Shown here piece by piece: positions 49,826 to 57,927 of a stretch of 64,000 nucleotides of DNA (positions are counted from its first letter, which is position 1; the number at the start of each line of letters is the position of its first letter). This DNA is from Halodesulfovibrio aestuarii (GTDB taxonomy: Bacteria; Desulfobacterota; Desulfovibrionia; Desulfovibrionales; Desulfovibrionaceae), in NCBI RefSeq assembly GCF_050571805.1, contig NZ_CP192219.1; one strand, given 5' to 3'. Under the pieces are notes generated by a model. It searched no databases and was not told the DNA's origin. It saw only the letters and a program-made list of their open reading frames with translations. Both the position numbers and the translations under genes were made by a program.

Positions 49826-50131
49826 TTACGATTCCATAAGGTATTCTTCGCATGGTTCGCCGTCTTCGAGGCTGTCTAAAATTGCGTCAATAGCTTCTTC
49901 AGAGTTCACCCCTTTGTACCACCAGTTTTCAGGCTGGATAACCATGACAGGGCCGGATTCACATTGCTTCAGGCAGGTTGTCGCAATCACAAGGGCGTCT
50001 AGCCCACGGTCAAGGGCCTCTTCTTCAATATACTGTAAGAATCCTTCAGTTTGTTTATGACAAATGCCTTTGGGACTACCAGCAGCACGAAAGCTTTGGC
50101 AGCAGATGAGCATTCTTTCAGGAGTGGCCAT
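49826..50131 (-). CDS. Thioredoxin-like [2Fe-2S] ferredoxin of the nif cluster
   Basis: A 101-residue protein with four cysteines in the thioredoxin-like ferredoxin pattern: MLICCQSFRAAGSPKGICHK, then ATTCLKQCESGPVMVIQPENWWY. Ferredoxins of this type commonly follow nifK or lie near nifE/nifN in diazotrophs and are thought to serve electron transfer or protection of nitrogenase. It is 82 bases downstream of nifK and 4 bases before the GNAT gene. Confidence 0.87.
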   Translation of the reverse strand: MATPERMLICCQSFRAAGSPKGICHKQTEGFLQYIEEEALDRGLDALVIATTCLKQCESGPVMVIQPENWWYKGVNSEEAIDAILDSLEDGEPCEEYLMES

Positions 50132-50212
50132 TCTATAATCCTTTCATGTTGGGTTAGTAGGCATCCTGCACCACAGGAGCGCGGTGCAGGATACGAGTGT
50201 TGTCGTGTGGAG

Positions 50213-51586
50213 TTACAGAACCAATTCAAAGGTCTCTTCAGGAGCATCGCGATCTTTGCGAGCTAATAGAAGATCAAGAATTTTTTCCAGTAAGCGCAGT
50301 CCGCCTTTGTAACCCACTGTAGGGAAGTACTGATGACCCTGTCTGTCCAGAATTGGGAAGCCCCAACGCAGGAATGGAGTGTCTTCATCTCGTGCAATGT
50401 ATTTGCCATAAGTGTTGCCAATAATAAGATCTACCGGCTCATTTTTCATCCACTGATGCAGCAGGAACATGTCACCTTTTGCTTTTACTTTTACTTCAAA
50501 AGGCATATCCGCTGTTATTTCTTTAATGCGCTTTTCAAACTTCTTGCCCGGAGTACCTGTTACAACGTACGCAGGATACATATCAATGGAACGAAGGAAT
50601 TCACACATCGAGATGACCTGATCCGGATCACCAAAAATAGCTACGCGTTTGCCATAGAAGTATTGGTGCATGTCTGAGATGAGGTCCACAAGCTGTCCTC
50701 GCTCTGTTGTAATGGAGTCAGGAATGCTTGCTCCCGCAACAGTACGCAGCGCATCAATGAATCTGTCCGTAGCTGCGAGACCAAATGGCATGTCGAGAAC
50801 AGAACAAGGAACTTTGTGTTTCGCATCTAACCAGCGTGCAGCTTCGGCAGAGCACCATTCTCCAAGAGCCAGAGTTCCTGTAGCCTGTCCAGACTCTTTA
50901 AGTTCTTTTACTGTTACACCACCATCAGGAAACATTTTGTATTGACCTGTGAGAGGTGTATTAAGAACGCCGGAAGTATCCGGGAATAGTGTGATATCCA
51001 CACCGATAAGCGATGCAAGGCGTTTAATCTCTTCCATGTCACTAGGTTCCACCCAGCCTGGAATGATATTCACTTTGCCGTTTTTCTTATCAGTTTCGTC
51101 TGCCAGCTGTGCCATAGCTTTCACCATGTTGCTAAAGCCTGTGACGTGGGAGCCGACATAGCTTGGTGTTGGAGCACCAATAATGGTTTTACCTTCCGGT
51201 ACCTTACCTTCGGAAACTGCTTTGGCTGCGATTTGTTTTAAATCGTCACCGATGGTTTCAGACAGACAAGTCGTGTGTACCGCGATCACCTCGGGGTCGT
51301 AGACGGTAAAGATGTTGTTAATGGCCTGAAGCAAGTTTGCCTGCCCGCCAAAAACTGATGCACCTTCAGTAAAAGAGCTTGTAGCTGCTGAAATAGGTTC
51401 TTTGTAGTGCCGAGTCAGCGTTGAACGATGGTATGAACAACAGCCCTGCGAACCGTGACTATGTGGCAGACAGCCTTTGATACCGAGTGCGGCATACATT
51501 GCGCCAATAGGCTGGCATGTTTTGGCGGGGTTAATAGTCAGAGATTTACGCTCTGCTACCTCTGTAGGTGTATGTTTAAGTAACAT
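50213..51586 (-). CDS. nifK: Nitrogenase molybdenum-iron protein beta chain
   Basis: Beta subunit of the MoFe protein that shares the P-cluster. 457 residues, a short anaerobe type without the long N-terminal extension of Azotobacter NifK. P-cluster cysteines are in NPAKTCQPIGAMYAALGIKGCLPHSHGSQGCCSYHRSTLTRHYKEP and VHTTCLSETIGDDLKQI. It starts 15 bases after nifD. Confidence 0.97.
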   Translation of the reverse strand: MLLKHTPTEVAERKSLTINPAKTCQPIGAMYAALGIKGCLPHSHGSQGCCSYHRSTLTRHYKEPISAATSSFTEGASVFGGQANLLQAINNIFTVYDPEVIAVHTTCLSETIGDDLKQIAAKAVSEGKVPEGKTIIGAPTPSYVGSHVTGFSNMVKAMAQLADETDKKNGKVNIIPGWVEPSDMEEIKRLASLIGVDITLFPDTSGVLNTPLTGQYKMFPDGGVTVKELKESGQATGTLALGEWCSAEAARWLDAKHKVPCSVLDMPFGLAATDRFIDALRTVAGASIPDSITTERGQLVDLISDMHQYFYGKRVAIFGDPDQVISMCEFLRSIDMYPAYVVTGTPGKKFEKRIKEITADMPFEVKVKAKGDMFLLHQWMKNEPVDLIIGNTYGKYIARDEDTPFLRWGFPILDRQGHQYFPTVGYKGGLRLLEKILDLLLARKDRDAPEETFELVL

Positions 51587-51601
51587 TCTATTTCTCCCTG
51601 C

Positions 51602-53239
51602 TTATTCCCATACAAACGTGGCGGTTAGTTCCGGATTTTCCTGCCAAGGTGCTTTCATGTAGCTCCAGACCTTGCTGTTTACCAGACGGTCAATTTCTTG
51701 GTAGAAATTGATTGCGCCTTTAAATCCTGCATATGGTCCGCCGGAATCGTAGCTGTGCAGCTGCTTCATTGGAATTCCAAGCTTCTGGATAGAGAATTTC
51801 TCTTTAATACCTGCGCAGAACAAATCTGGTTTTAAGAGTTCAACAAGCTTTTCCGCTTCGTACTGGTTGAGGTCATCAATAATGATAGAACCTTTATCTA
51901 AATCCGGATTAAGACCATCGTAATGTCTGAATTTGAGACCTGCATCTTCAAGAGCTTTTAACTCTGCTGGTGTCTTACGGGCTTTGAACTCATCAGGCGA
52001 AGGCGTGATTTCCAGTTCTTCAATGTTACGAGAATCAGCATCTACTTTGATATTTGGAATAACCTGACGGCCTTCATAGTCGTCTCTGTGTCCAAATTCG
52101 TACCCGGCAGATATTGTTTTCATTCCTAATTCGGCAAACAGGTCATTGTAATGGTGAGCTCGTGAGCCACCAACGAATAACATGGCTGTTTTGCCTGCTG
52201 TGCGTTCTTTTATATCTTCGATTGCAGCTTCAACCTCAGGCATTTCTTCTGCAATGACGTCGTTAACTTTTTTCACTAATTCTGGATCATTGAAGTATTC
52301 AGCAATTTTCCGAAGTGACTTTGCGGTGCTTTTTGCGCCAATAAAGTTAACCTTAATCCAAGGGATGCCGTATTTTGTCTCAAGCATGTCAGCTACATAG
52401 TTAATGGAACGGTGGCACATTACACAGCTGAGGTCTGCGTGTTGGGCAGAGGCAAACTGATCGTATGTTGAGTTACCGGAAAAAGTTGCGATGTTTGTAA
52501 TTCCGCACTTTTTAAGAATTCGATCAATTTCAAAACCGTCTCCACCGATATTGTATTCACCAAGGAGGTTGATTTTGTATTTGCCTTCCTTAGGTTCCTT
52601 GTTTTCACCTACAAGGTGGGTGAAAACCTGGTTGTTCGCAATATGGTGACCGGCAGACTGGGATACACCTTTGTATCCTTCACAGGAAAATCCAAAGACG
52701 TTGCAGTCGCCGAATTTTTCTTTCATTTTTCGGGAGACAGCATGAACATCATCACCAATCAATCCAACAGGGCAAGTGGAGAAGATACAGATGGCTTTTG
52801 GGTGGAACAAGTCATAGGCTTCCTGAATCGCAGCCTCTAACTTTTTTTCACCGCCAAAGATAATGTCCTGATCCTGCATATCTGTTGAAAAACAGTACGG
52901 GATGTAGTTTTCGCCATCCACGCCTGGATCTGTTTGGTTACGGCGAGTGAGCCATGAGTAGAAGCCGCAACCGATAGGGCCGTGTGTAATGTTAACGATA
53001 TCGCGTGTAGGGCCCATAATAACGCCCTTACAACCGGCGTATGTGCAACCGCGCATGGTAATAATGCCGGGGATAGTACGGACGTTGGCAACGATTTCTG
53101 GTGGTGCTTCACATTCGGTTGCTTCGTTAATCATTATTTGTTTGGCGCGCTTGCGGGCTACTTTGGGTGGATACTTCTTAAGAAGTTCCTTTTTAATATC
53201 AGTAGGGTCCCACTGCACCATTTTCGGTTTGATACTCAT
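51602..53239 (-). CDS. nifD: Nitrogenase molybdenum-iron protein alpha chain
   Basis: Alpha subunit of dinitrogenase, holding FeMo-co. 545 residues, in the range of the Clostridium-type with an insert. P-cluster cysteines lie in TMRGCTYAGCKGVIMGPTRDIVNITHGPIGCGFYSW and IFSTCPVGLIGDD; the FeMo-co cysteine is in ADLSCVMCHRSINYV, and the FeMo-co histidine in QLHSYDSGGPYAGFKGA. SCEGYKGVSQSAGHH is also typical. The insert lies around 400-460 (EELEITPSPDEFKARKTPAEL). Confidence 0.97.
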   Translation of the reverse strand: MSIKPKMVQWDPTDIKKELLKKYPPKVARKRAKQIMINEATECEAPPEIVANVRTIPGIITMRGCTYAGCKGVIMGPTRDIVNITHGPIGCGFYSWLTRRNQTDPGVDGENYIPYCFSTDMQDQDIIFGGEKKLEAAIQEAYDLFHPKAICIFSTCPVGLIGDDVHAVSRKMKEKFGDCNVFGFSCEGYKGVSQSAGHHIANNQVFTHLVGENKEPKEGKYKINLLGEYNIGGDGFEIDRILKKCGITNIATFSGNSTYDQFASAQHADLSCVMCHRSINYVADMLETKYGIPWIKVNFIGAKSTAKSLRKIAEYFNDPELVKKVNDVIAEEMPEVEAAIEDIKERTAGKTAMLFVGGSRAHHYNDLFAELGMKTISAGYEFGHRDDYEGRQVIPNIKVDADSRNIEELEITPSPDEFKARKTPAELKALEDAGLKFRHYDGLNPDLDKGSIIIDDLNQYEAEKLVELLKPDLFCAGIKEKFSIQKLGIPMKQLHSYDSGGPYAGFKGAINFYQEIDRLVNSKVWSYMKAPWQENPELTATFVWE

Positions 53240-53258
53240 TTTTTAGTCTCCTTGGTGC

Positions 53259-53633
53259 TTAAGCTATAGATTTTTCGCCGCACTCACCTGATCTGACACG
53301 AACGGCGTCATCAACAGGGCTGACAAAAATCTTACCATCGCCGGGCTTACCTGTTTGGTTGGCAGCAATAATCGTTTGAACGATGTCATCGACTTCACTA
53401 TCCGGGACAACTGCTACAAGCATGCGTTTTGGGTATAGTTTGCCCTTTTCACCAAGAACAGCAGCGGCTTCTTCGTAGCCTTCTTCCATACCGGCAAGAA
53501 CTTTTTTATTAACAAAGCCTTTGCCTCTACCTTGGACTTCATATGCATAAAATGCATCCAGTCCGAGTTCTGTAAGTGCCTTTTTAGTGCGGTTCATCAT
53601 GTTCATACGCACGACTGCAGTAATCTCTTTCAT
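53259..53633 (-). CDS. nifI2: Nitrogenase PII-like regulator NifI2
   Basis: A 124-residue PII-family protein. MKEITAVVRMNMMNRTKKALTELGLDAFYAYEVQGRGKGFVNKK, the T-loop region, and KPGDGKIFVSPVDDAVRVRSGECGEKSI are typical of NifI2. With NifI1 it inhibits dinitrogenase on ammonium addition in methanogens and many anaerobes. ATG 53633 is the family start; the upstream in-frame extension has no support. It lies 19 bases before nifD. Confidence 0.93.
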   Translation of the reverse strand: MKEITAVVRMNMMNRTKKALTELGLDAFYAYEVQGRGKGFVNKKVLAGMEEGYEEAAAVLGEKGKLYPKRMLVAVVPDSEVDDIVQTIIAANQTGKPGDGKIFVSPVDDAVRVRSGECGEKSIA

Positions 53634-53637
53634 ACTG

Positions 53638-53985
53638 TTAGCCCTCCGCTGCTGGAGAAGCTTCTTTAATACCAGAGCTGATGGTATATACGTCTTCAAC
53701 TGGTGTTACGAAAATTTTACCATCACCAAATGCACCTTTTTTACCAGAGCGTGCTGCATCCATAATTGTTTCAATGAGATAATCTTTATCTTCAGCTTTG
53801 ACTGCACATAACAGCATTACTTTAGGCAACTCGTCGTATGTTACTTCACCAATTTTAATGCCTCGTTGCTTACCACGCCCTGCAACAGCAAATTTTGTTA
53901 CTGCAGGAAAACCCTTGTCCATAAGTTCCTTAAGTACATCATCTACTTTTTCAGGACGGACTATTGCTTTAACCATGATCATCAT
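53638..53985 (-). CDS. nifI1: Nitrogenase PII-like regulator NifI1
   Basis: A 115-residue PII-family protein: MIMVKAIVRPEKVDDVLKELMDKGFPAVTKFAVAGRGKQRGIKIG and GDGKIFVTPVEDVYTISSG. Position between nifH and nifI2 and the short T-loop are typical of NifI1. ATG 53985 has GGGAG eight bases upstream; ATG 53991 would be too close to it. It ends 4 bases before nifI2. Confidence 0.93.
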   Translation of the reverse strand: MMIMVKAIVRPEKVDDVLKELMDKGFPAVTKFAVAGRGKQRGIKIGEVTYDELPKVMLLCAVKAEDKDYLIETIMDAARSGKKGAFGDGKIFVTPVEDVYTISSGIKEASPAAEG

Positions 53986-54056
53986 ATTCATTCTCCCGTG
54001 CAGCGTTATACTGTGCTATAATGCAGTTGTTGTGCTTGTGTTTCGTGGTTTGCGAT

Positions 54057-54887
54057 CTAGCTTACTTCCATAAGACCAAAATCTACCAGCAGGCTTTCCA
54101 GTTCTTCAATTTCTAAAGGAGTCGGGACCACAAACATTTCGTTTTGATCAATAGCGTTTGCTAATCCTCGATATGCATCTGCCTGCGGTACGGTGTCATT
54201 CCATTCAAGAACAGTTTTTCTGTTGATTTCTGCACGCTGTACGTCGTTGTCACGTGGGACGAAGTAAATCATCTGTGTTCCAAGCTTGCGTGCGAATTCT
54301 TCAATCATTTCTTTTTCGTTATCAACATTACGGGAGTTACAAATGAGGCCGCCAAGGCGAACGCCGCCGGACTGCGCGTACTTCATAACACCTTTACAGA
54401 TGTTGTTAGCAGCATACATAGCCATCATTTCACCAGAGCAGACGATGTAGATTTCTTCTGCTTTGCCATCTCGGATAGGCATCGCGAATCCACCACAAAC
54501 AACGTCGCCAAGAACATCATAGAAAACATAATCTAACTGTTCAGATTCTTCGTAAGCACCGAGGTTTTCAAGCATGTTAATGGAGGTGATGATCCCACGA
54601 CCTGCACAGCCAACCCCAGGTTCCGGGCCACCGGATTCTACGCACCATGTGCCGCCGAAACCGCCTTTACGGATGTCTTCGAGTTCAACATCTTCACCTT
54701 CTTCACGAAGTGTATCCAACACTGATTTCTGCTGTAATCCACCAAGCAGGAGACGGGTTGAGTCAGCTTTAGGGTCGCAACCAACAACCATTACCTTGCG
54801 GTCCAGCATGGAAAGACCTGCTACTGTGTTCTGTGTTGTAGTAGATTTGCCAATGCCGCCTTTGCCATAGATTGCTACTTTTCTCAT
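54057..54887 (-). CDS. nifH: Nitrogenase iron protein (dinitrogenase reductase)
   Basis: ATP-driven electron donor to MoFe protein, 276 residues. P-loop IYGKGGIGKSTTTQN, VVGCDPKADSTRLLL, cluster ligand cysteines in PGVGCAGRGIITSI and GDVVCGGFAMPIRDG. The arginine after CAG is the site used for ADP-ribosylation where DRAT exists. ATG 54887 follows GGAG. First gene of the minus-strand nif operon, with a sigma-54 promoter upstream. Confidence 0.98.
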   Translation of the reverse strand: MRKVAIYGKGGIGKSTTTQNTVAGLSMLDRKVMVVGCDPKADSTRLLLGGLQQKSVLDTLREEGEDVELEDIRKGGFGGTWCVESGGPEPGVGCAGRGIITSINMLENLGAYEESEQLDYVFYDVLGDVVCGGFAMPIRDGKAEEIYIVCSGEMMAMYAANNICKGVMKYAQSGGVRLGGLICNSRNVDNEKEMIEEFARKLGTQMIYFVPRDNDVQRAEINRKTVLEWNDTVPQADAYRGLANAIDQNEMFVVPTPLEIEELESLLVDFGLMEVS

Positions 54888-54935
54888 TTTTATCTCCAAG
54901 TCTGTAAGGTTCCTATTGCAACTATGTTTTCTTTA

Positions 54936-54953
54936 AAGCGAATGGCGTGCCAA
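54936..54953 (-). promoter_or_regulatory. Sigma-54 promoter of nifH
   Basis: On the minus strand TTTGGCAC GCCAT TCGCTTT matches the -24/-12 consensus TGGCAC-N5-TTGC with one mismatch at -12 (TCGC). GG to GC spacing is exactly 10. Transcription should start near 54926, about 40 bases before the nifH ATG. Confidence 0.85.
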
Positions 54954-55032
54954 ATATTGCAACTTGAAAAATATCTTTAAAATAAAGTGTCTTATGTCGT
55001 TTGTGTGAGCTTAGAAGGTACAAGCATAGGCA

Positions 55033-55076
55033 TGTAGGAACCTACAAACCTGTCTACAGAAATGTAGTTTCCTACA
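55033..55076. promoter_or_regulatory. Pair of 14-bp palindromes between nifH and nifV, probable activator sites
   Basis: TGTAGGAACCTACA at 55033-55046 and TGTAGTTTCCTACA at 55063-55076. Centres are 30 bases apart, about three helical turns. They stand 82-125 bases upstream of the nifH -24 element and 77-120 upstream of the nifV -24 element. The form is TGT-N8-ACA, two bases shorter than the classical NifA site TGT-N10-ACA. Confidence 0.7.
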
Positions 55077-55151
55077 AAAAGGTATGTGTAATTTGGGAGA
55101 TGGTGTGTGTGGATGCACTATGTTTTGTGAGAATTACGATGATGGGCATGT

Positions 55152-55168
55152 TGGCACTATTAATGCTT
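55152..55168 (+). promoter_or_regulatory. Sigma-54 promoter of nifV
   Basis: TTGGCAC TATTA ATGCTT: -24 matches perfectly, -12 reads ATGC for TTGC, with GG-N10-GC spacing. Start predicted near 55177, 64 bases before the nifV ATG. Confidence 0.8.
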
Positions 55169-55240
55169 GTATCTGAGTATCGTGTAATTGCCATCTGACG
55201 TTGTTAACGATGGTTAAATGGTCTTATATGAGGAGTTATT

Positions 55241-56374
55241 ATGTTGTTAGATACAACGTTAAGAGAAGGTGCTCAGTTATTCGGTGCATATTTTACTATA
55301 GATACACGAAAGCAAATTCTATCCAGCTTATTACAGGTTGGGGTAGATGAAATAGAATTGGGGTGGATAGGGCAAAGTGAGCTGACTGAGTTTTCGACGT
55401 ACGCTCGAAGTCAAACATCTTCTATAAAGTTGAGTGTGTGGTCGCCGTGTAGAGAAGCTGACATTCGCGCAGTGGCAAAGTTGCCCGTGGATAGAATAAA
55501 CATTGGCGTTCCATCGTCTGATTTACATATAGAAAAAAGATTATCCACGCAGCGGGAAGTGTTACTGGAACGCCTTGTCGCAAATATCAATGTGGCAAAA
55601 GAATGTGGCATTCCTTACATCTCAGTTGGGCTGGAAGATGTGTCGAGAGCTGATGAGTTATTCGCTTTACAGATGGCATTGGTAGCAGAAACGCATGGAG
55701 CATCCCGTGTGAGGCTAGCAGATTCTTTAGGCCAATTAACACCTCTTACTATGGCTAAACTCATGAACCGGTTTCGGGATGCGTTTAGTATAGACATAGC
55801 TGTTCACTGTCACGACGATTTCGGTATGGCTACGGCTAATTCTATCACTGCGTTAGAATGTGGTGCTGATTATGCCGATATAAGCGTTCTTGGGGTGGGT
55901 GAACGGTCAGGAATCGCGGCAACGGAAGAGTTGGTCGCTTATTTAGCAATAAAACAGAAAGACACTCGTTATGCTCCTGATATTCTAAAGCGGTTATGCG
56001 AATTTGTAGCTTCTGCGGCGCATGTATCCATCCCGCGAACTAAAGCTGTTGTGGGAACTGATGTCTTTGCTTGCGAGTCCGGTTTGCATGCACACGCTTT
56101 GAGTAAGTCTCCAGAGTTATTCGAGCCCTACGATCTTGAACAAGTAGGGATTACAAGGAAAATTCGTGTCGGGAGCAAAAGTGGCAGAAGTGCTGTGCTG
56201 ATAGCTCTAAATGAGTATGGGCTTGTGGATGAAGCTAATACTCTTGCTCAGGAATATATTACGGACGTGACGAAAGCAGTATGCCAATTGTCCTGTAAGC
56301 TCGAAAGGCCGTTAACTGAAGATGAATTGGGTGATGTGTGGAAAGAGACAATACATGGGGTTGAAGTTCATTAG
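55241..56374 (+). CDS. nifV: Homocitrate synthase NifV
   Basis: Condenses acetyl-CoA with 2-oxoglutarate to (R)-homocitrate, the organic ligand of FeMo-co. 377 residues. LLDTTLREGAQLFGAYFTID is the substrate/metal motif, VHCHDDFGMATANSITALECGADYADISVLGVGERSGIAATEELVAYL holds the metal-binding histidines and the family glycine-rich loop. The C-terminal part has AVVGTDVFACESGLHAHAL. AGGAG precedes the ATG. Divergent from nifH. Confidence 0.92.
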   Translation: MLLDTTLREGAQLFGAYFTIDTRKQILSSLLQVGVDEIELGWIGQSELTEFSTYARSQTSSIKLSVWSPCREADIRAVAKLPVDRINIGVPSSDLHIEKRLSTQREVLLERLVANINVAKECGIPYISVGLEDVSRADELFALQMALVAETHGASRVRLADSLGQLTPLTMAKLMNRFRDAFSIDIAVHCHDDFGMATANSITALECGADYADISVLGVGERSGIAATEELVAYLAIKQKDTRYAPDILKRLCEFVASAAHVSIPRTKAVVGTDVFACESGLHAHALSKSPELFEPYDLEQVGITRKIRVGSKSGRSAVLIALNEYGLVDEANTLAQEYITDVTKAVCQLSCKLERPLTEDELGDVWKETIHGVEVH

Positions 56375-56423
56375 TCGTTGTTTTTGATTTAAAAAAGAAC
56401 CATTTAATAAGGTTGGTACCGCT

Positions 56424-57176
56424 ATGTTGAAGAAAAAATTTACTATATGTGTATTGCTGCTGATGGTTTTTGCGGTAGTCGCGCAAGCAGGTGCGACATC
56501 GAAAGTTGGGAAAGTCTCCATCGCTTGTGCTGCCAACTTTACAAATACGCTTAAAAAACTGGCTGCTGAATATGAAAAAACAGGAGCAAAGGTGACATGT
56601 TTATTTGGATCAACAGGAATGCTATACGGACAGATTATTAATGGTGCACCCTTTGATATTTTTTTCGCAGCGGATGAAAAACGACCAGCGATGTTGTTCG
56701 ATAAAAATATTGCATTGCAACCTAAGGTCTATGCTCAGGGGAAAGCAGTATTGTGGTCTATGAAGCCAGAGTTAATGTCCCTGCCTACATGGACGGACGT
56801 ACTTGTTTCTCCTCATCTGGTGCATTTAGGAATTTCAAATCCTAAAACAGCGCCATACGGAGCAACAGCAGATGCTTCGCTACGGGGTGCACAGCTATAT
56901 TCAGAAGTTGAATCTAAAATCGCAGTTGGCAAAAGTGTGGGAACTGCTTTTCAATATGGGTATACGGGCGTCGCAGATGCGACTTTTATCGCATTATCAC
57001 AAGCTCTTTCTGAAAAAGGTCTGCAGGGGAAATATTGGGATATCCCGAATTCAAATAAAATTAATCAGGCTGCCTGTATTTTGCGATCAGGTGACGTTGA
57101 AAGTGCCAAAAGATTTATGAAATGGATTGAAAGCAAGGAAGCACGTTATATTATAAGTAGGTACGGTTATGAGTAG
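56424..57176 (+). CDS. modA: Molybdate ABC transporter substrate-binding protein
   Basis: Periplasmic molybdate receptor. 250 residues with a signal peptide (TICVLLLMVFAVVAQAGA). SIACAANFTNTLKKLAAEYEKTGAKVTCLFGSTGMLYGQIINGAPFDIFFAADEKRP is the ModA ligand region, and FQYGYTGVADATFIALSQ follows. It supplies Mo for FeMo-co. It lies 49 bases after nifV and overlaps modB by 8 bases. Confidence 0.93.
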   Translation: MLKKKFTICVLLLMVFAVVAQAGATSKVGKVSIACAANFTNTLKKLAAEYEKTGAKVTCLFGSTGMLYGQIINGAPFDIFFAADEKRPAMLFDKNIALQPKVYAQGKAVLWSMKPELMSLPTWTDVLVSPHLVHLGISNPKTAPYGATADASLRGAQLYSEVESKIAVGKSVGTAFQYGYTGVADATFIALSQALSEKGLQGKYWDIPNSNKINQAACILRSGDVESAKRFMKWIESKEARYIISRYGYE

Positions 57177-57927
57177 TGAAGACATTAGTGCCCTATGGGT
57201 AACGTTCAAGCTTGCAACAATTGTTATGATAGTGTTGCTGCTATTCTGTACGCCTCTTGCGTATATGTTGGCCAAAGGGAATATGCGGGGAAAACGCTAT
57301 ATACAAGCCGCCTGTAATTTACCAATGGTTTTGCCTCCAACTGTATTAGGGTTCGGACTGTTGTTCATCATGGGGCCATACTCTGTGGTTGGCAGTACTT
57401 GGAAATCGCTAACAGGGTTCTCCCTTACGTTTTCTTTTACCGGACTAGTTATAGGCTCCCTACTGTATAGTTTGCCTTTTGGGATATTGCCTATGCAGGC
57501 TGCTTTTGAAAAAATTGATGATAGCCTTATAGAAGCAGGTCGGGCTCTAGGATTTTCTAATATACAAACTTTTTTTTATATAGTGCTTCCTAATAGCCGT
57601 GGTGGGATTGCAGCATCAGCAGCACTTATCTTTGCTCATACAGTTGGGGAATTCGGAGTAGCATTAATGATAGGCGGCTCTATTCCTCATCAAACTCGGG
57701 TGATCTCTATCGCAATTTTTGAGCATACGGAAAGTATCAATTATGAGGCCGCAGCTGTACTTTCTTTAGTTTTGCTTGTTGTTAGCTATATTTCTTTAGT
57801 TTTTATAGGAAAAAGTTCTTCTAGTGTTCTAATGGGACGGAACTTTGCTGGAAATAACAATCCTAAAACAATGAGGTTGTCTTATGGAACCGCGCAAACC
57901 ACATGTGTCAGAATTTGTGACCAGTGA
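57169..57927 (+). CDS. modB: Molybdate ABC transporter permease
   Basis: 252 residues with five to six membrane segments. ALWVTFKLATIVMIVLLLFCTPLAYML begins the protein, NLPMVLPPTVLGFGLLFIMG is the ModB motif, and LIEAGRALGFSNIQTFFYIVLPNSRGGIAASAALIFAHTVGEFGVALMIGGSIP is the EAA loop that contacts an ATPase. The last ~30 residues after the final helix form a polar tail overlapping the next gene by 44 bases. No modC lies next to it. Confidence 0.92.
   Translation: MSSEDISALWVTFKLATIVMIVLLLFCTPLAYMLAKGNMRGKRYIQAACNLPMVLPPTVLGFGLLFIMGPYSVVGSTWKSLTGFSLTFSFTGLVIGSLLYSLPFGILPMQAAFEKIDDSLIEAGRALGFSNIQTFFYIVLPNSRGGIAASAALIFAHTVGEFGVALMIGGSIPHQTRVISIAIFEHTESINYEAAAVLSLVLLVVSYISLVFIGKSSSSVLMGRNFAGNNNPKTMRLSYGTAQTTCVRICDQ

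Noticed and set aside
54960..55150. Classical NifA sites TGT-N10-ACA
   Set aside because: No clean match with 10-base spacing; only the N8 palindromes stand out.
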